A stretch of 64,000 nucleotides of DNA. Origin: Aradus depressus. Its lineage: Eukaryota; Arthropoda; Insecta; Hemiptera; Aradidae. The notes under the pieces are model-generated. The model saw nothing but the letters and a program-made list of their open reading frames with translations. It ran no database searches and was not told where the DNA came from. Shown here piece after piece: positions 10,840 through 21,200 of this stretch. A program made the translations under genes and the position numbers. Location: contig OY759217.1 in assembly GCA_963662175.1 (NCBI GenBank), positions 8,682,562-8,746,561 on the forward strand, written 5' to 3'. Within the stretch, counting starts at the first letter, position 1, and the number at the start of each line of letters is the position of its first letter.

Positions 10840-11813
10840 TATATTCAATATATTTTTTATTTTATTTATTTATTACTACATTGAAGCCTATTAAGGCTTA
10901 TTGTAGAGAGTTGGGTTACAATTTGAATATACATTTTATAATATAATAAAGTAAGAATATCACACTTAATAAATTTTCTAAATATCTAAATATTAAAAAA
11001 TAAATGCGCACATTTACTTATATATGCAAAACAGAAAAATATACACTTTTTTATACATATATACATATGATAATAACTTTAAAAAAAACAAAAAAAAAAA
11101 CTAATAAACATTAAGTCAAACCACTTTGTACTTAAACTGTAAATAGTAAATATTTAACAAAAACTTAATATGAGAAATCCAACTTTAAAATTCATTTCCC
11201 ATTATCTTTTTTTTTTTTTTTATTTTTATTGTAAGTTAGATTTTTTTTGATTTGTTTTTTTATAATATTTGCTTTTTTAAATTAATAGCATTTAGAATAT
11301 AGTAATAGACATCATTAATTTGCTCCATAGAAACAATCTCTAATATTCTAATAATATTACTTTCGTCTTCATCAGAGTTTTTAATATATTTATATAAATA
11401 TCTTTCTCTAATATTATTATACAAAGGACAGTTTAATAAAAGATGAACAATATCTTCTTCGAGTTCTCTAGAGCAGCATCTACATTGATCCTTTTCAAAA
11501 ATAATTTTTTCTTTATTTATATACAAACTGATATGGTGTTTAGAAGCCAAACGTAACTGACCTACTGCTCTAATTTTATTGATATGACAATTAAATAACA
11601 TATGGCAACTCACAGAACCAAAAGAGCACATATTTCTATAATATAGGTTATACTTGGAGATGAGGATTTTTTCAACATCTTTACTGATGAGATTATTTTG
11701 GAATGAAGTGATTAAATTATTAAATTCATTTTCTACAATTTTGGCATTTTGAGATTTCCAGACGTCATAAGTTCCTATAGAAGACAGGCTATTTCTTAGT
11801 TATATTCAATATA
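10840..11813 (-). mobile_element. 5'-truncated LINE insertion with 13-bp target duplication
   Basis: The 13-mer tatattcaatata occurs at 10840-10852 and 11801-11813 and brackets a 948-bp insert. On the minus strand the insert starts inside a reverse transcriptase C-terminal region and ends in an A/T-rich 3' UTR with an (AAATA)-like tail adjoining the left duplication. A truncated 5' end, a simple-repeat 3' tail and a long target duplication are the signature of target-primed LINE insertion. Confidence 0.85.
11260..11799 (-). pseudogene. LINE ORF2 C-terminal fragment
   Basis: The minus strand is open for about 180 codons from the truncation point at 11799; the first Met is only at 11631. The frame contains a Cys/His motif with CRCC, then HLLLNCPLYNNIR, the type of C-terminal zinc-binding tail found in many non-LTR retrotransposon polyproteins (CxxC...HxxxxC). 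Upstream text such as GTYDVWKSQNAKIVENEFN is in the same frame, so the ORF was intact when inserted. Exact clade not determined. The reverse transcriptase motifs are not included, so it is non-functional. Confidence 0.75.
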
Positions 11814-12732
11814 ATATAATATTGTATAAAGGAATTGTACAAGATTTCATTTAATTTTCTCTTCAAACCTCACAAAGATTATTGTAACAAATGAAAGTCT
11901 TACATATTTCTATAAATGTTTTGTGCCTTTAATAATATTGATTTTTTCACCAAATCTTTAGTATAATTTTTAAGTTTCTCTCTTGTATTATGAGGAGTGT
12001 GTGTATGTGTACTTGTTAGTATATCGTTTGTTTCTGTCAATAGTTAGAAATATATATGTGTACGCAAGTATAGTAGAGCCTATAAAAAACGCAAATGTCT
12101 CAAAGGGCTTAAGATACTAATGCTTCTGTGTGTCTCAAAGTGCTTAAGGTCCTTTTAAAGGGTTTTAAGGTAGGTACTGGTTATTAACAATGGTTATTAC
12201 AGATATTTAAATGAATTGTATAACCAATTTTAATTACTGATACTGATTTTAACGGTAATATATATATTGATATGGTAGTACATTGATTGGGTGCAACCTG
12301 TAGAACACCCTTTCGCGTATGTAGTTAGCATCGGTTACGACCAATGTTAGCATGTGACGTCCAAGGATAAGACAAATGCATAAAACATAAATGGGCTGGC
12401 AGGGCGGAATATTTGTAGGCGGTGTTGGACAGAAAACCTGAGTCGGATTCGTCAACCACACTCCTGATACATAATGCATAAATGGTCGTATGTTCTGTCT
12501 TACATAATCTCACTTGGACAAATGTATTGTGGTTCAGAACTTGAGCAGTTTTAGTTTAGAAAGAGGTTCTCTCTCTCCCTTAACTAATAACAGTATCATA
12601 CGTTAAGATTAATTAACGTAAGTAAAGAGATAACTCCCGAGCGGATCAAATCGGACAAGAAAATAAGCCATAGTGACTAGTCGAAGCTACCCTCTGAGAC
12701 CGAGCTCTCTGAAGGCAGAATGACACCCAGAA
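11814..12732. other. no recognised gene
   Basis: Contains a local duplication near 12100-12170 (gtgtctcaaa(g)gcttaagg variants). Minus-strand frames at 12249-12513 overlap each other in different frames and have no recognisable content. Confidence 0.45.
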
Positions 12733-13048
12733 TGACCAGACGACTCCAAGCCATGCAGCCTGGGACCCACCATTAGGGAGACCAGACGACTCCAAGCCAC
12801 CTCATGCTGCCTGGGACCCACCATTAGGGAGACCAGACGACTCCAAGCCACCTCATGCAGCCTGGGACCCACCATTAGGGAGACCAGACGACTCCAACCC
12901 ACCTCATGCAGCCTGGGACCCACCATTAGGGAGACCAGACGACTCCAACCCACCTCATGCAGCCTGGGACCCACCATTAGGGAGACCAGACGACTCCAAC
13001 CCACCTCATGCAGCCTGGGACCCACCATTAGGGAGACCAGACGACTCC
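12733..13048. repeat. 51-bp tandem array (about 6 copies)
   Basis: Unit agaccagacgactccaa(g/c)cc + acctcatgcagcctgggacc + caccattaggg. Because 51 is divisible by three, the minus strand stays open and gives a repeated WSRLVSLMVGPRLHEVG peptide. That regularity follows from the array and is weak evidence for a protein. Copies differ at few positions, which suggests recent expansion or homogenisation. Confidence 0.9.
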
Positions 13049-13054
13049 TTTTTT

Positions 13055-13175
13055 TTTTAATTGTTGGAATCAGGGGGTTGAAAAACATGAAATTTCTTAG
13101 AATCACGCATCGAATTTTTGACCGATTACATAACTTCCCCTAAATTTCGAATAGATGGAGAAGTAAAGTATAAGT
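13055..13175 (-). repeat. family X terminus, minus strand
   Basis: T-run, then ttggaatcagggggttgaaa, catgaaatttct, catcgaatttttgaccgatt, acataacttcccctaaattt and a degraded ctggggaagtaaag equivalent (gatggagaagtaaag). It directly abuts the 51-bp array, whose last unit runs into the T-run. Confidence 0.65.
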
Positions 13176-13767
13176 TCGTTGTTTCGTTAACCTAAATATG
13201 AGAAATATGTTTTATATTTTAAAAATTTCATTTATTTCACCCCAGGTAAGGAACATTACAATACACTGCATATATCTTGCTGCCGTTCGTCCGTTCCGTT
13301 ACACCATATCTTCTTTCCTTCATCTATCATATATAAAGTATATTGGACTTTGAGATAGGATCCGTTTGTGGATATAGACGAAGGTTTGGCTAAGAAAGCG
13401 AGCACAAGCATCATTGTAGTTGCTGGCCCTGGTTATAATTGCTGTAATAACAGTGCCAGGGTTACTTGGAGCAGCTCCTCCAATTATATCGCTAACGAGA
13501 CCACAGTATCTTCATCATACGCCAGAGATCTACCCGACCTCACCCCTTCCCTAGTCTCTTCTCCCAATATCATCTCTACCTTACTTTAGATTCAACCTAT
13601 TTCAAGAAGCCCTTAATATGATTTTATTGAGTAACTTCCCAACATTTTTTTTTTCCATAATTACTGGAACCATTGTTAAATAAATAGCTAGCAATGTACT
13701 TCCCCTGCACAAATTTAGGCCCTTACTGAATTTTATTGTATAATTTCATGTCGATTCTTTCATTACA
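13176..13767. other. no recognised gene
   Basis: A 73-codon plus-strand frame (13368-13589) is rich in Ser/Val/Ala and has no recognisable domain. There is no convincing reason to call it a gene. Confidence 0.4.
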
Positions 13768-13796
13768 TCATAAAAAGTTATAAAAAAAAAAATTAA

Positions 13797-13952
13797 CAAT
13801 AAAAGTTAAAAAAAAAATAAAATAAATATTCATAAATAAATTAAAAAAACAAAACAATAAGAGTATACAATATACAATAAATAATAAATATACAAATATA
13901 ACAATACCTGAGTGCTTCCCTTGCCAAATGTTGGATAGATGCTCCACATGTC
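13797..13952 (+). repeat. third copy of the palindrome arm
   Basis: Repeats in direct orientation the right arm of the palindrome at 14396-14600: aaataaatattcataaataa, acaatatacaataaataata, acaatacctgagtgcttccc and gttggatagatgctccacat. Beyond 13952 the match stops and unrelated sequence follows. Confidence 0.8.
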
Positions 13953-14185
13953 TGGTCGGTAAATATGTCATACCTTAAGACCATCTCAAGCTGGAAACTT
14001 TAGACCATCGCAAGCCAGCAAGAGAACACCCATGGAACCCCTTCGTAGTCAATAATCTCCCTACAGACTCCTCTTCGAATTCATCATCCGAATTAGATCC
14101 ATTCTTAGTTAACAGGAGCAGGACCAACCTCCTCTTCACAACCCCTCCCCTTGACTTTATAGGAAAAGATAAATGAAAAAAAAAA

Positions 14186-14600
14186 AATGTAATAATAATA
14201 AAAAATAAAAATTAATAATAATAATATGTATAGATAGATGTATGTGGAGCATCTATACAACATTTGGCAAGGGAAGCACTCAGGTATTGTTATATTTGTA
14301 TATTTATTATTTATTGTATATTGTATAGGTATTCTTATTGTTTTTTTTTTAAATTTATTTATAAATATTTATTTTTTTCCTTTTTTTTTAAAAAATTTTT
14401 AAAAAAAAAGGAAAAAAATAAATATTCATAAATAAATTAAAAAAAAAAAACAATAAGATATACAATATACAATAAATAATAAATATACAAATATAACAAT
14501 ACCTGAGTGCTTCCCTTTACAAATGTTGGATAGATGCTCCACATACATCTATCTATACATATTATTATTATTAATTTTTATTTTTTATTATTATTACATT
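14186..14600. repeat. long near-perfect palindrome (about 205-bp arms)
   Basis: Left arm 14186-14391 and right arm 14396-14600 are reverse complements, with only a handful of mismatches or small indels, around an A/T-only centre (t-run, aaaaaattttt, a-run). Arm landmarks are gatagatagatgtatgtgga/tccacatacatctatctat and agcactcaggtattgttata/tataacaatacctgagtgct. Together with 13797-13952 there are three copies of the arm. It may be a foldback element or a palindromic amplification; no coding capacity. Confidence 0.85.
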
Positions 14601-14768
14601 TTTTTATATAATGTAAACCGTATTGTAAAACAGAAAAAACAACAACAAAAAACATTAAAATACTAGTGCACATGTATAGTCCAGAGACAAACATGTTTGG
14701 TAAACATATAGGTGTAATGACCAAGTTTAAGTCACCTTAAAACATCAACCATCAGCAGATATTAGAGT

Positions 14769-14925
14769 TTTTATGTTAAGCCCCTTCCAATCCCTCCTTC
14801 TCTTTGTCTGATTTGCTGAAAATTAATAGCTGTCGTCTTTATGAAATTCTAGATATACATATAAAATTTCGTGTTGATACATTCATTCTTTCGAGAATTG
14901 TATTCACAGATATATATATAAAGGA
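14769..14925 (-). repeat. family X fragment, minus strand
   Basis: Matches the minus-strand block ccttctctttgtctgatttg, ctgaaaattaatagctgtcg, ataaaatttcgtgttgatac, attcattctttcgagaattg, ttcacag. No termini. Confidence 0.6.
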
Positions 14926-15094
14926 CCCCTATGATCCAATATATTCCAGAGGAAGATGGACTTTATTGAAAGAGAGAAATTATATTTGTAAAAAGGGGAA
15001 AAGAGTGTACATAAGATAGAATACGCACCTGACAATTCTATATGTTGAGTACGTAAATTGGTACGCCTCCTTATCTACTGCACATGCGCCGTGA

Positions 15095-15400
15095 GCTCGA
15101 ATTTCAGTCAGTGACACACGAAAAAGATATCGACTCGAAATTTTTTATGTTTACCCAAAACCCCATGAGGACAACCCCTATTGATTTTCAGTCAAATCGG
15201 CCAAACAGAAGGAGAGGAGGAGGGGTAACACATAAAGTAATAATTGCTAATGTAACACGTGCATGAGAAGTCTATGTGTAAGTCAACCATTGATTTTTAG
15301 CCAAAACGTTCGATTGGTTTTTAAGGGAGAGCGAAAACTAAATTGATTAAATCGAGATGGGGAAGTACATTCCCTGTAATTTACTGATGCCTTTTTTTTT
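15095..15400 (+). repeat. family X copy, plus strand
   Basis: Runs from an atcgactcgaaatttttt block through cccctattgattttcagtca, gaaggagaggaggaggggta, tgtgtaagtcaaccattgat, gggagagcgaaaacta and gatggggaagtacattccct to a decayed palindrome (gtaatttactgatgcc) and a T-run. Confidence 0.65.
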
Positions 15401-15589
15401 GTTTTCTAAGTTTGTTCTGGTAACTTTTAAAAAACTTCAAATATGAAAATACGACAGGCATAAAGTTTGGTAATTCCCAAAGTGGTGGAATGTAGAGGAT
15501 CATATCGAACTAAAGTAACTTGGACAGATGGATCCTGAGCTCAAGCATACCTATATGAGGGACGATGGACATTCTATAGACACATTCCG

Positions 15590-15780
15590 TGAAAAATTAA
15601 GGAAAACCTATGTTTTATATAAAAATATTGTCTATTTCACAAAATATATGGGAGTACTTTTCTTATTATTACCATCTTCAGCCATGACAACAAATACTAT
15701 GTGGAAGTTTACAGACCGAACTGTTCCTTCTTCAGCCCCTACCGGGTTTTTTCTTATCCTTTTCTTCTCGACAGTAAAGT
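15590..15780 (-). repeat. dispersed repeat shared with 45990-46130 (possible Penelope-like 3' tail)
   Basis: The phrase atatgggagtacttttctta + ttattaccatcttcagcca recurs at about 46040-46085. On the minus strand it reads ggctgaagatggtag...agtactcccatat, a style of sequence found at the 3' ends of some Penelope-like elements. That class assignment is a guess from resemblance; the shared repeat itself is visible. Confidence 0.35.
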
Positions 15781-15989
15781 CTTAAAGATGTGGAAAACAT
15801 TAAAAATAAAATGTCGTCAGCTACCAAGAGGACTTCATTGAATGTGGATGACTTGATTGGCGTGAGAGAGGAAGGCCACCCAGCGGTAGCTCCTCAGGGC
15901 GAAATTTAAAACAATGAATATTATGGTTATTATCAATGAATGGGAATTTTATGATTTTGTTTCAAGAAGTGGGGGGTTGTAATTTAGGA

Positions 15990-16520
15990 TTATATTAAGT
16001 CACGATTCCACCTCCTCTTCAAACTCCTGGGAGGATTGTGTGGCAAATGTGGTGAAGAAAGTGAATGGATGTATGGATTTGGGTGTGAATGCAATTTGCT
16101 ATGGAAACGTCTGTAAAGGTCCTGAATTGTGTCGTGTACTGTGTTTATCATGAGGTCATTGTGAAGTGTTCTGTTACGTATGATGGGCATTGTGTAATGA
16201 GTCTGAGTGTCTTTGACTGGAAAACCTGGATACGTTTCAGGTTAGATATTTTAGCCGAACCGTAGATTTGTGAGCCATACATCCAGAGTGGCTTTAGTAG
16301 AAATGTGTAGCAGTTACGCTTTTGTGTTAAGGGTAATTTTGAATGTCTGTGCAGAAGAGAATAAAGCATTTTAAATTATTTGTTTAGTGTATTACGTAAG
16401 AGGCTTGTATGTGGCTTCCATGTCAGTCGTCGGTCCAGAGTAAGTCCCAAATATCTTACTGTGTTAGTCTGAGGGAGGGGCTTGTTGTAGATAAAAACGG
16501 CGGGACATGTATCTCGTCTT
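15990..16520 (-). pseudogene. Jockey-like ORF2, C-terminal part (frameshifted)
   Basis: From 16520 downward the minus strand encodes PAVFIYNKPLPQTNTVRYLG + LTLDRRLTWKPH, then SKLPLTQKRNCYTFLLKPLW + MYGSQIYGSAKISN with FQSKTLRLIT, then after a frame change LHNDLMINTVHDTIQDLY, FHSKLHSHPNPYI and a basic end. These are landmarks of the thumb and C-terminal region of Jockey/CR1-group polyproteins. At least one frameshift separates the last two segments (overlapping frames near 16148-16190). Confidence 0.8.
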
Positions 16521-16765
16521 AATGTAAATGTTTTTTTTTTTGTTTTTTTTTTTTTTTTCTTTTGGCTTTATGTACGGTGCATATTAGCCATGTCAATGTG
16601 TTGTATATAATTATTTAAGACATCCATGGCCCCGGGAGGGAGTTCTATCTACGAAATAAAACTCACTCCCGGACGGGATTCGAACCCGCAAACCATGGTG
16701 AAACCATGCGACCAAAGCCCTACGCTCTAGCCCGCACGGCCACCATGGCCCCCAATGTAAATGTT
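16521..16765 (-). mobile_element. SINE type 2 with 12-bp target duplication
   Basis: The direct repeat aatgtaaatgtt lies at 16521-16532 and 16754-16765. Between them, on the minus strand, is a ~220-bp element starting ggggccatggtggccgtgcg, with tRNA-like boxes (gtttgcgggttcgaatcccg as B-box), an inverted ggccccggg/ccatgg surround and a long A-rich 3' tail (the T-runs at 16531-16560). It interrupts the Jockey-like ORF between TLRRD and the NKSQHITFTL coding segment. The clean duplication makes this a secure retroposition event. Confidence 0.88.
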
Positions 16766-17127
16766 ATATGTTGTGATTTGTTCGTGTTGAGTTTAATTTT
16801 CCAAATGTTGCACCAGTTCTCAATTTGAGTAACATGGTGTTGTAATGTGAACGAGGCATGTATATAACAAAGGAGATAAAATAGACCCTTGAGGCACGCC
16901 TGCAACGAAGAGACAGCAGAGCCCTGTCGGACGACGAAGTATCTGTGTGCTAAATATGATTGTAGGATAAGGTAGTATGTGTGTGGAAGTAAAGGCCTCA
17001 ATTTGTAAAGAAGTCCCGGGTGCCATACTCGGTCAAAAGCCTGACTTATGTCAAGAAAGGCCCCTGCTGCATACAACTTTCTCTCTAAGACAGAAGCTAT
17101 GAAATCCACAACCCTCTGTAACTGATG
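16766..17127 (-). pseudogene. Jockey-like ORF2, RT palm region (YADD segment deleted)
   Basis: On the minus strand, HQLQRVVDFIASVLERKLYA + AGAFLDISQAFDRVWH gives RT motif A (the D of LDISQAFD). AGVPQGSILSPLLYT in a neighbouring frame is motif B. The text then goes directly from the YT..H region to LQHHVTQIENWCNIWKIKLN + TNKSQHITFTL. The stretch that should carry YADD (motif C) is missing, and a frameshift lies between motifs A and B. Catalytically dead. Confidence 0.82.
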
Positions 17128-17705
17128 TGTCTACGCACAACTTTGTAAACACGGCAAGCTCTCTGTAGTGGACTGTATTCGATAGAGCTGGTTCCGGGAG
17201 AAGACCAGCTTAACATAAATTGAGGCAACTCAGGACCAAAACATTGATCCTTAACATGAATTGAGGCAAATTATATTATTCTAATATTTCCTTAAACTAT
17301 GTACTTACAGATTGCAGTCTGCACTGTGGTCCAGTCGAATCTATAAGATACATAAGGTGGGGGAACACTGATATAATTGAACTACATATATTGCCTGGCC
17401 AGGCTATACAGAAAGAACAGGGCTTTACTATAACACTATGAGTGGCTATGACTCCACAAGAGATGGCATGTAAAACCGTACTCTTACACGATAGGCACAC
17501 TTTGAGTAACCATTAACGGGACGTAAAGCCGTACTGTATCCACGACAGTTAGACTGGTACTCACTAGACTCACACAATTTGAGACTCACACGCGAGAGTG
17601 GCTGGGTCAAGCTCACACGTTGACGCCAGGGCCGAAACTCAACACGAGAACGACCAGGGTCAACCATACACGTTGACGCCGGGGCCGAAACTGAGATGGC
17701 TAGGG
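17128..17705 (-). repeat. BEL/Pao 3' LTR
   Basis: Begins (plus strand) TGTCTACGCACAAC and ends ...GAGATGGCTAGGG, matching 22774-23351 base for base apart from about three substitutions (for example accagcttaac against accagattaac). Short open frames in both copies, such as the 67-codon one at 17297, are duplicated LTR sequence and not genes. Confidence 0.9.
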
Positions 17706-18252
17706 TTGTACTCTGTACCCTAGGTGCAAAGGGTGGGGAGAAATTCACCTATGTATTTATCCGCCTTACCCTAGCAAAAGTAGGCCCAAACATACACCCA
17801 CCAAAAATTTGAACTAATTTTTCAAACATGAGTTATGTGAGCCTTACACATAGTGAACAAACTACACAATAGAGTGATATCGCAAACATAAACGAATCAC
17901 TATAAAATCACACAACACAAAATAATTAAAGAAACTTACTTAACTAAGAAAAAAAGATTAAATAAACTTCTGAGAATTTTCCTAGAACACAAAAAAAAAT
18001 TAAAGAAACGTATTCAACTAAGAAAAAATCAAATAAACTTCTAAGAATTACAGCTCTCTCGCAAACCAAGAGGGGATGAGGGAAATGATTGAGAAGGAAG
18101 TAAGGAACCACACTGCGTTCTTCACTTCAGAGGGGGCTATCACTGAAGACTTCGCGCTGGGGAAGCCCTCGGAATGGGAACACAACACTCTATGGAGAGC
18201 GAGAGAGCACTAACGAAACTTAAACTGACACCTTGACCAGCTTAGATACTGG
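17706..18252 (-). other. BEL/Pao 3' untranslated region
   Basis: Lies between the polyprotein stop and the 3' LTR. The integrase C-terminal domain expected here is not readable in any frame I checked, so this part is either deleted, diverged, or true UTR. A classical purine-only tract next to the LTR is not obvious. Confidence 0.6.
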
Positions 18253-21200
18253 TCACGTGTATTCAACAAACAACAAAGCTTGGTTGCCAATCACATTTGT
18301 ATGATGTGACTTAGCAAAACGAATATTTGCCTCCCAAATACCGCCAACGTTAGGAGTAAATGGAGGTTGGAAACGCCAAGTAACTGAGCGCTTGGACATA
18401 GCTGACGGTAGGAGGTCAGCTGAGAACAATGTTCTGTAAGCTTCACGTAGGATTCTATCGGCTCCTACAAAATTGCGACCTTCATCGGAGTAAACATCTG
18501 AGCACAGACCTCTTCGACTTGTAAATCGGTCAAATGCTGCAAGAAACGCTTCCGAGGAAAGGGCAGACACTAGTTCTAGATGAACTGCTTTAACAGATAG
18601 ACACACGAAGATACACAGGTAAGCTGTGAACTGCTTAGAGTTCCTGCGCAGAAATTCCTTAACAAGGAATGGTCCAGCTAAATCTACACCACTATGTAGA
18701 AATGGACGGGAGTAACAAACTCGAGGCGCAGGCAAATTGCCCATTAGAGGGACAACAGGGCGAGCATTGCACTTGCGACACACATGGCACATACGCAAAA
18801 CACGACGTATGGCGCAACGAGAGGATATAATCCAAAACTTTGAACGAAGTAAATAATTGAGCGTATTAGCTCCAACATGTAGAAACAAATTATGATAATG
18901 TTGTATGAGAAGTTCCGTAACAACGCTTGATTTGGGTAAAATCATTGGGTGTTGAGCATAGAAACTAAGATCAGAATTTTGAAGTCTTCCACCCACCAGT
19001 AAAAGACCTTGGGGATCGAGAACTGGAGTCAGCGATTTGAGCTGAGCAGAGCATTCTTTGCCTTTTCTAATAGCTATAATATCTTGAGCGAAATACTTCT
19101 GTAGAGTCATCTTAACTAACGCTAAAGTAGATTGGTGTAACTCTCCAAGAGATAACTGGCCAACCACCTTCGGAGATAATCTCAGATTTCGCATGTATCT
19201 TAACCAATAAGCTATAGAACGCTGAAGCTTGGAAAAGTTCGAACATGTTGCTAGTTGATCTTCTATGTCAAACGAAACGTCTTGTGTAGACGCCACAAGA
19301 GTGCTAACTCTTATCTCAGGAACTTCACTAATATTACCTTCTCGAGATTTAGGCCACTCACCTATGGATGAAGTGAGCCAGATGGGACCATGAAGCCAAA
19401 GAGGATCCTGTAGAAACTGAGCAGGTAAACATCCTTTAGAGGCGACATCGGCTGGATTATCTTGAGAAGAAACATGGTTCCAATTCAGTGTAACAGGTGA
19501 ACTGAGAATGGAAACAACACGATGACACACGAACGTCTGTAACTTATGTGGCTCTGTTCTGAGCCAACTAAACACAACGGAGGAGTCCGTAAATGTTAAC
19601 ACATTGGAAATAATCACTGAAGCACACAAAGCTTCATGAACGTGATTCACTAACTTCATAAGGTGAACTGCACCTAGAAGTTCTAAACGAGGTATAGTAA
19701 CTGGTTTAACTGGCGCAACTTTAGTTTTGGCCAACAGAAGGTGTAAACTTCCACTTTCACTTAAATTCTGGCTGCGTAAATACACAACTGCAGCATAACC
19801 TTTCTCACTGGCGTCACAAAATCCAATGAGACTGCACTCTACAGAATCAGGGGGAAGAATGATTCTTGGAACACGAAACTGCGAAACTAGTTTGAGAGAA
19901 GTGACAAACATTTGCCATTCACTACATTCCTGCTCAGGCAAGAGGGTATCCCAGTCTAGACCTAAACGCCACAATTTCTGAAGAAATTGCTTAGCCCAGA
20001 CTGTAACAGGACCGATCCTACTAGGCGGATCTAAAACACGAGCTATATTAGAGAGAACTGCTCTCTTCTTATTAGCTGTTGGTGACAGATTAACTGTATA
20101 ACAAAACTCATCAAACTGAGAAATTTTCACAAATTTTCCTTTAACAGAATTTAGACGCATAGATGCACTATTGAAGGATGAACCTAACTTTGAACTTTCA
20201 TCAGGTTTCACAAGTAGTGGAACTACATAACTACCTGATTCTTCACGGTAATGAAGATTGGTAAACATTTCTTCAGCTAGCATTTCTTCGGGACTCAAAG
20301 ACACACTACTGGCTGAAGGAATTTCCTCTAACTCCCAGAACTGCTGGAGGAGTTTATTAACTTCACAATTTAACTTAACACTCACAGTAGATGTAAGTGT
20401 TTGAACTGGTCTCTTGGTTTCAACACTTTGGGTGCCACACTGACCCATTAACACATAACCAAAAACTGAATTCCACGCTGTAGGAACACCAGGAGGAAAC
20501 GTTATTTTTTCACCAGTTATAATTAAACTAAATAACTCAGCGCCTATAAGAACATGAATATCACTAGGTATATAAAACTTGGGATCGGCTAACTTTAAAT
20601 GGTTAAAGTTATCACAAACCGAAGGAGAAAGATTCACTGAAGGTTGCAGGTTTGTTATCTTATGAATAACAAAGGCTTGAGTGCACAAACTTGACTTTGA
20701 TTTCTCAGGGTGTATCAACAAATTAACAACACCTGAAGGAGATTGGGACGGCATGTCGCCAATACCAGAACACGTAACATTCGCACGCTGCTTTTTCAAA
20801 CCGAGGATTTGAACACATGAAGCAGTAATATAACTAGCTTGGCTTCCAGGATCTATAAGTGCCCTAAGATGATGAACTCTGCCTCCTTTTCCACGAACAC
20901 AAATAACAGCAGTTCCCAAAAGAACTGTAAACGAGGAGACAGTATTTTTCACTTGAGCAGAACACGAACTCAATTGAGTAACATCAGTGGGACCCTTTAA
21001 GGGTTCTTGTGACACTGTACGAACCTGATTATCACGAGAACGATCTATAGGAGATGCTATTCGTGAAAACTTCTTGAAACACAATAAAGAATGATGTTTT
21101 AATTTGCAATTATAACAACGGCCGCGAGATGGGCATACTTTCACTTTGTGATTTGGAGATAAGCAATTAAAACAACAGTTCTTACTTTTAACAAAACTAT

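Noticed and set aside
12687..13106. 139-codon frame with WSRLVSLMVGPRLHEVG repeats
   Set aside because: A consequence of a 51-bp tandem array whose unit is divisible by three.
17297..17748. 67- and 100-codon frames, duplicated at 22943-23379
   Set aside because: They are LTR sequence of the BEL/Pao element, duplicated because there are two LTRs.
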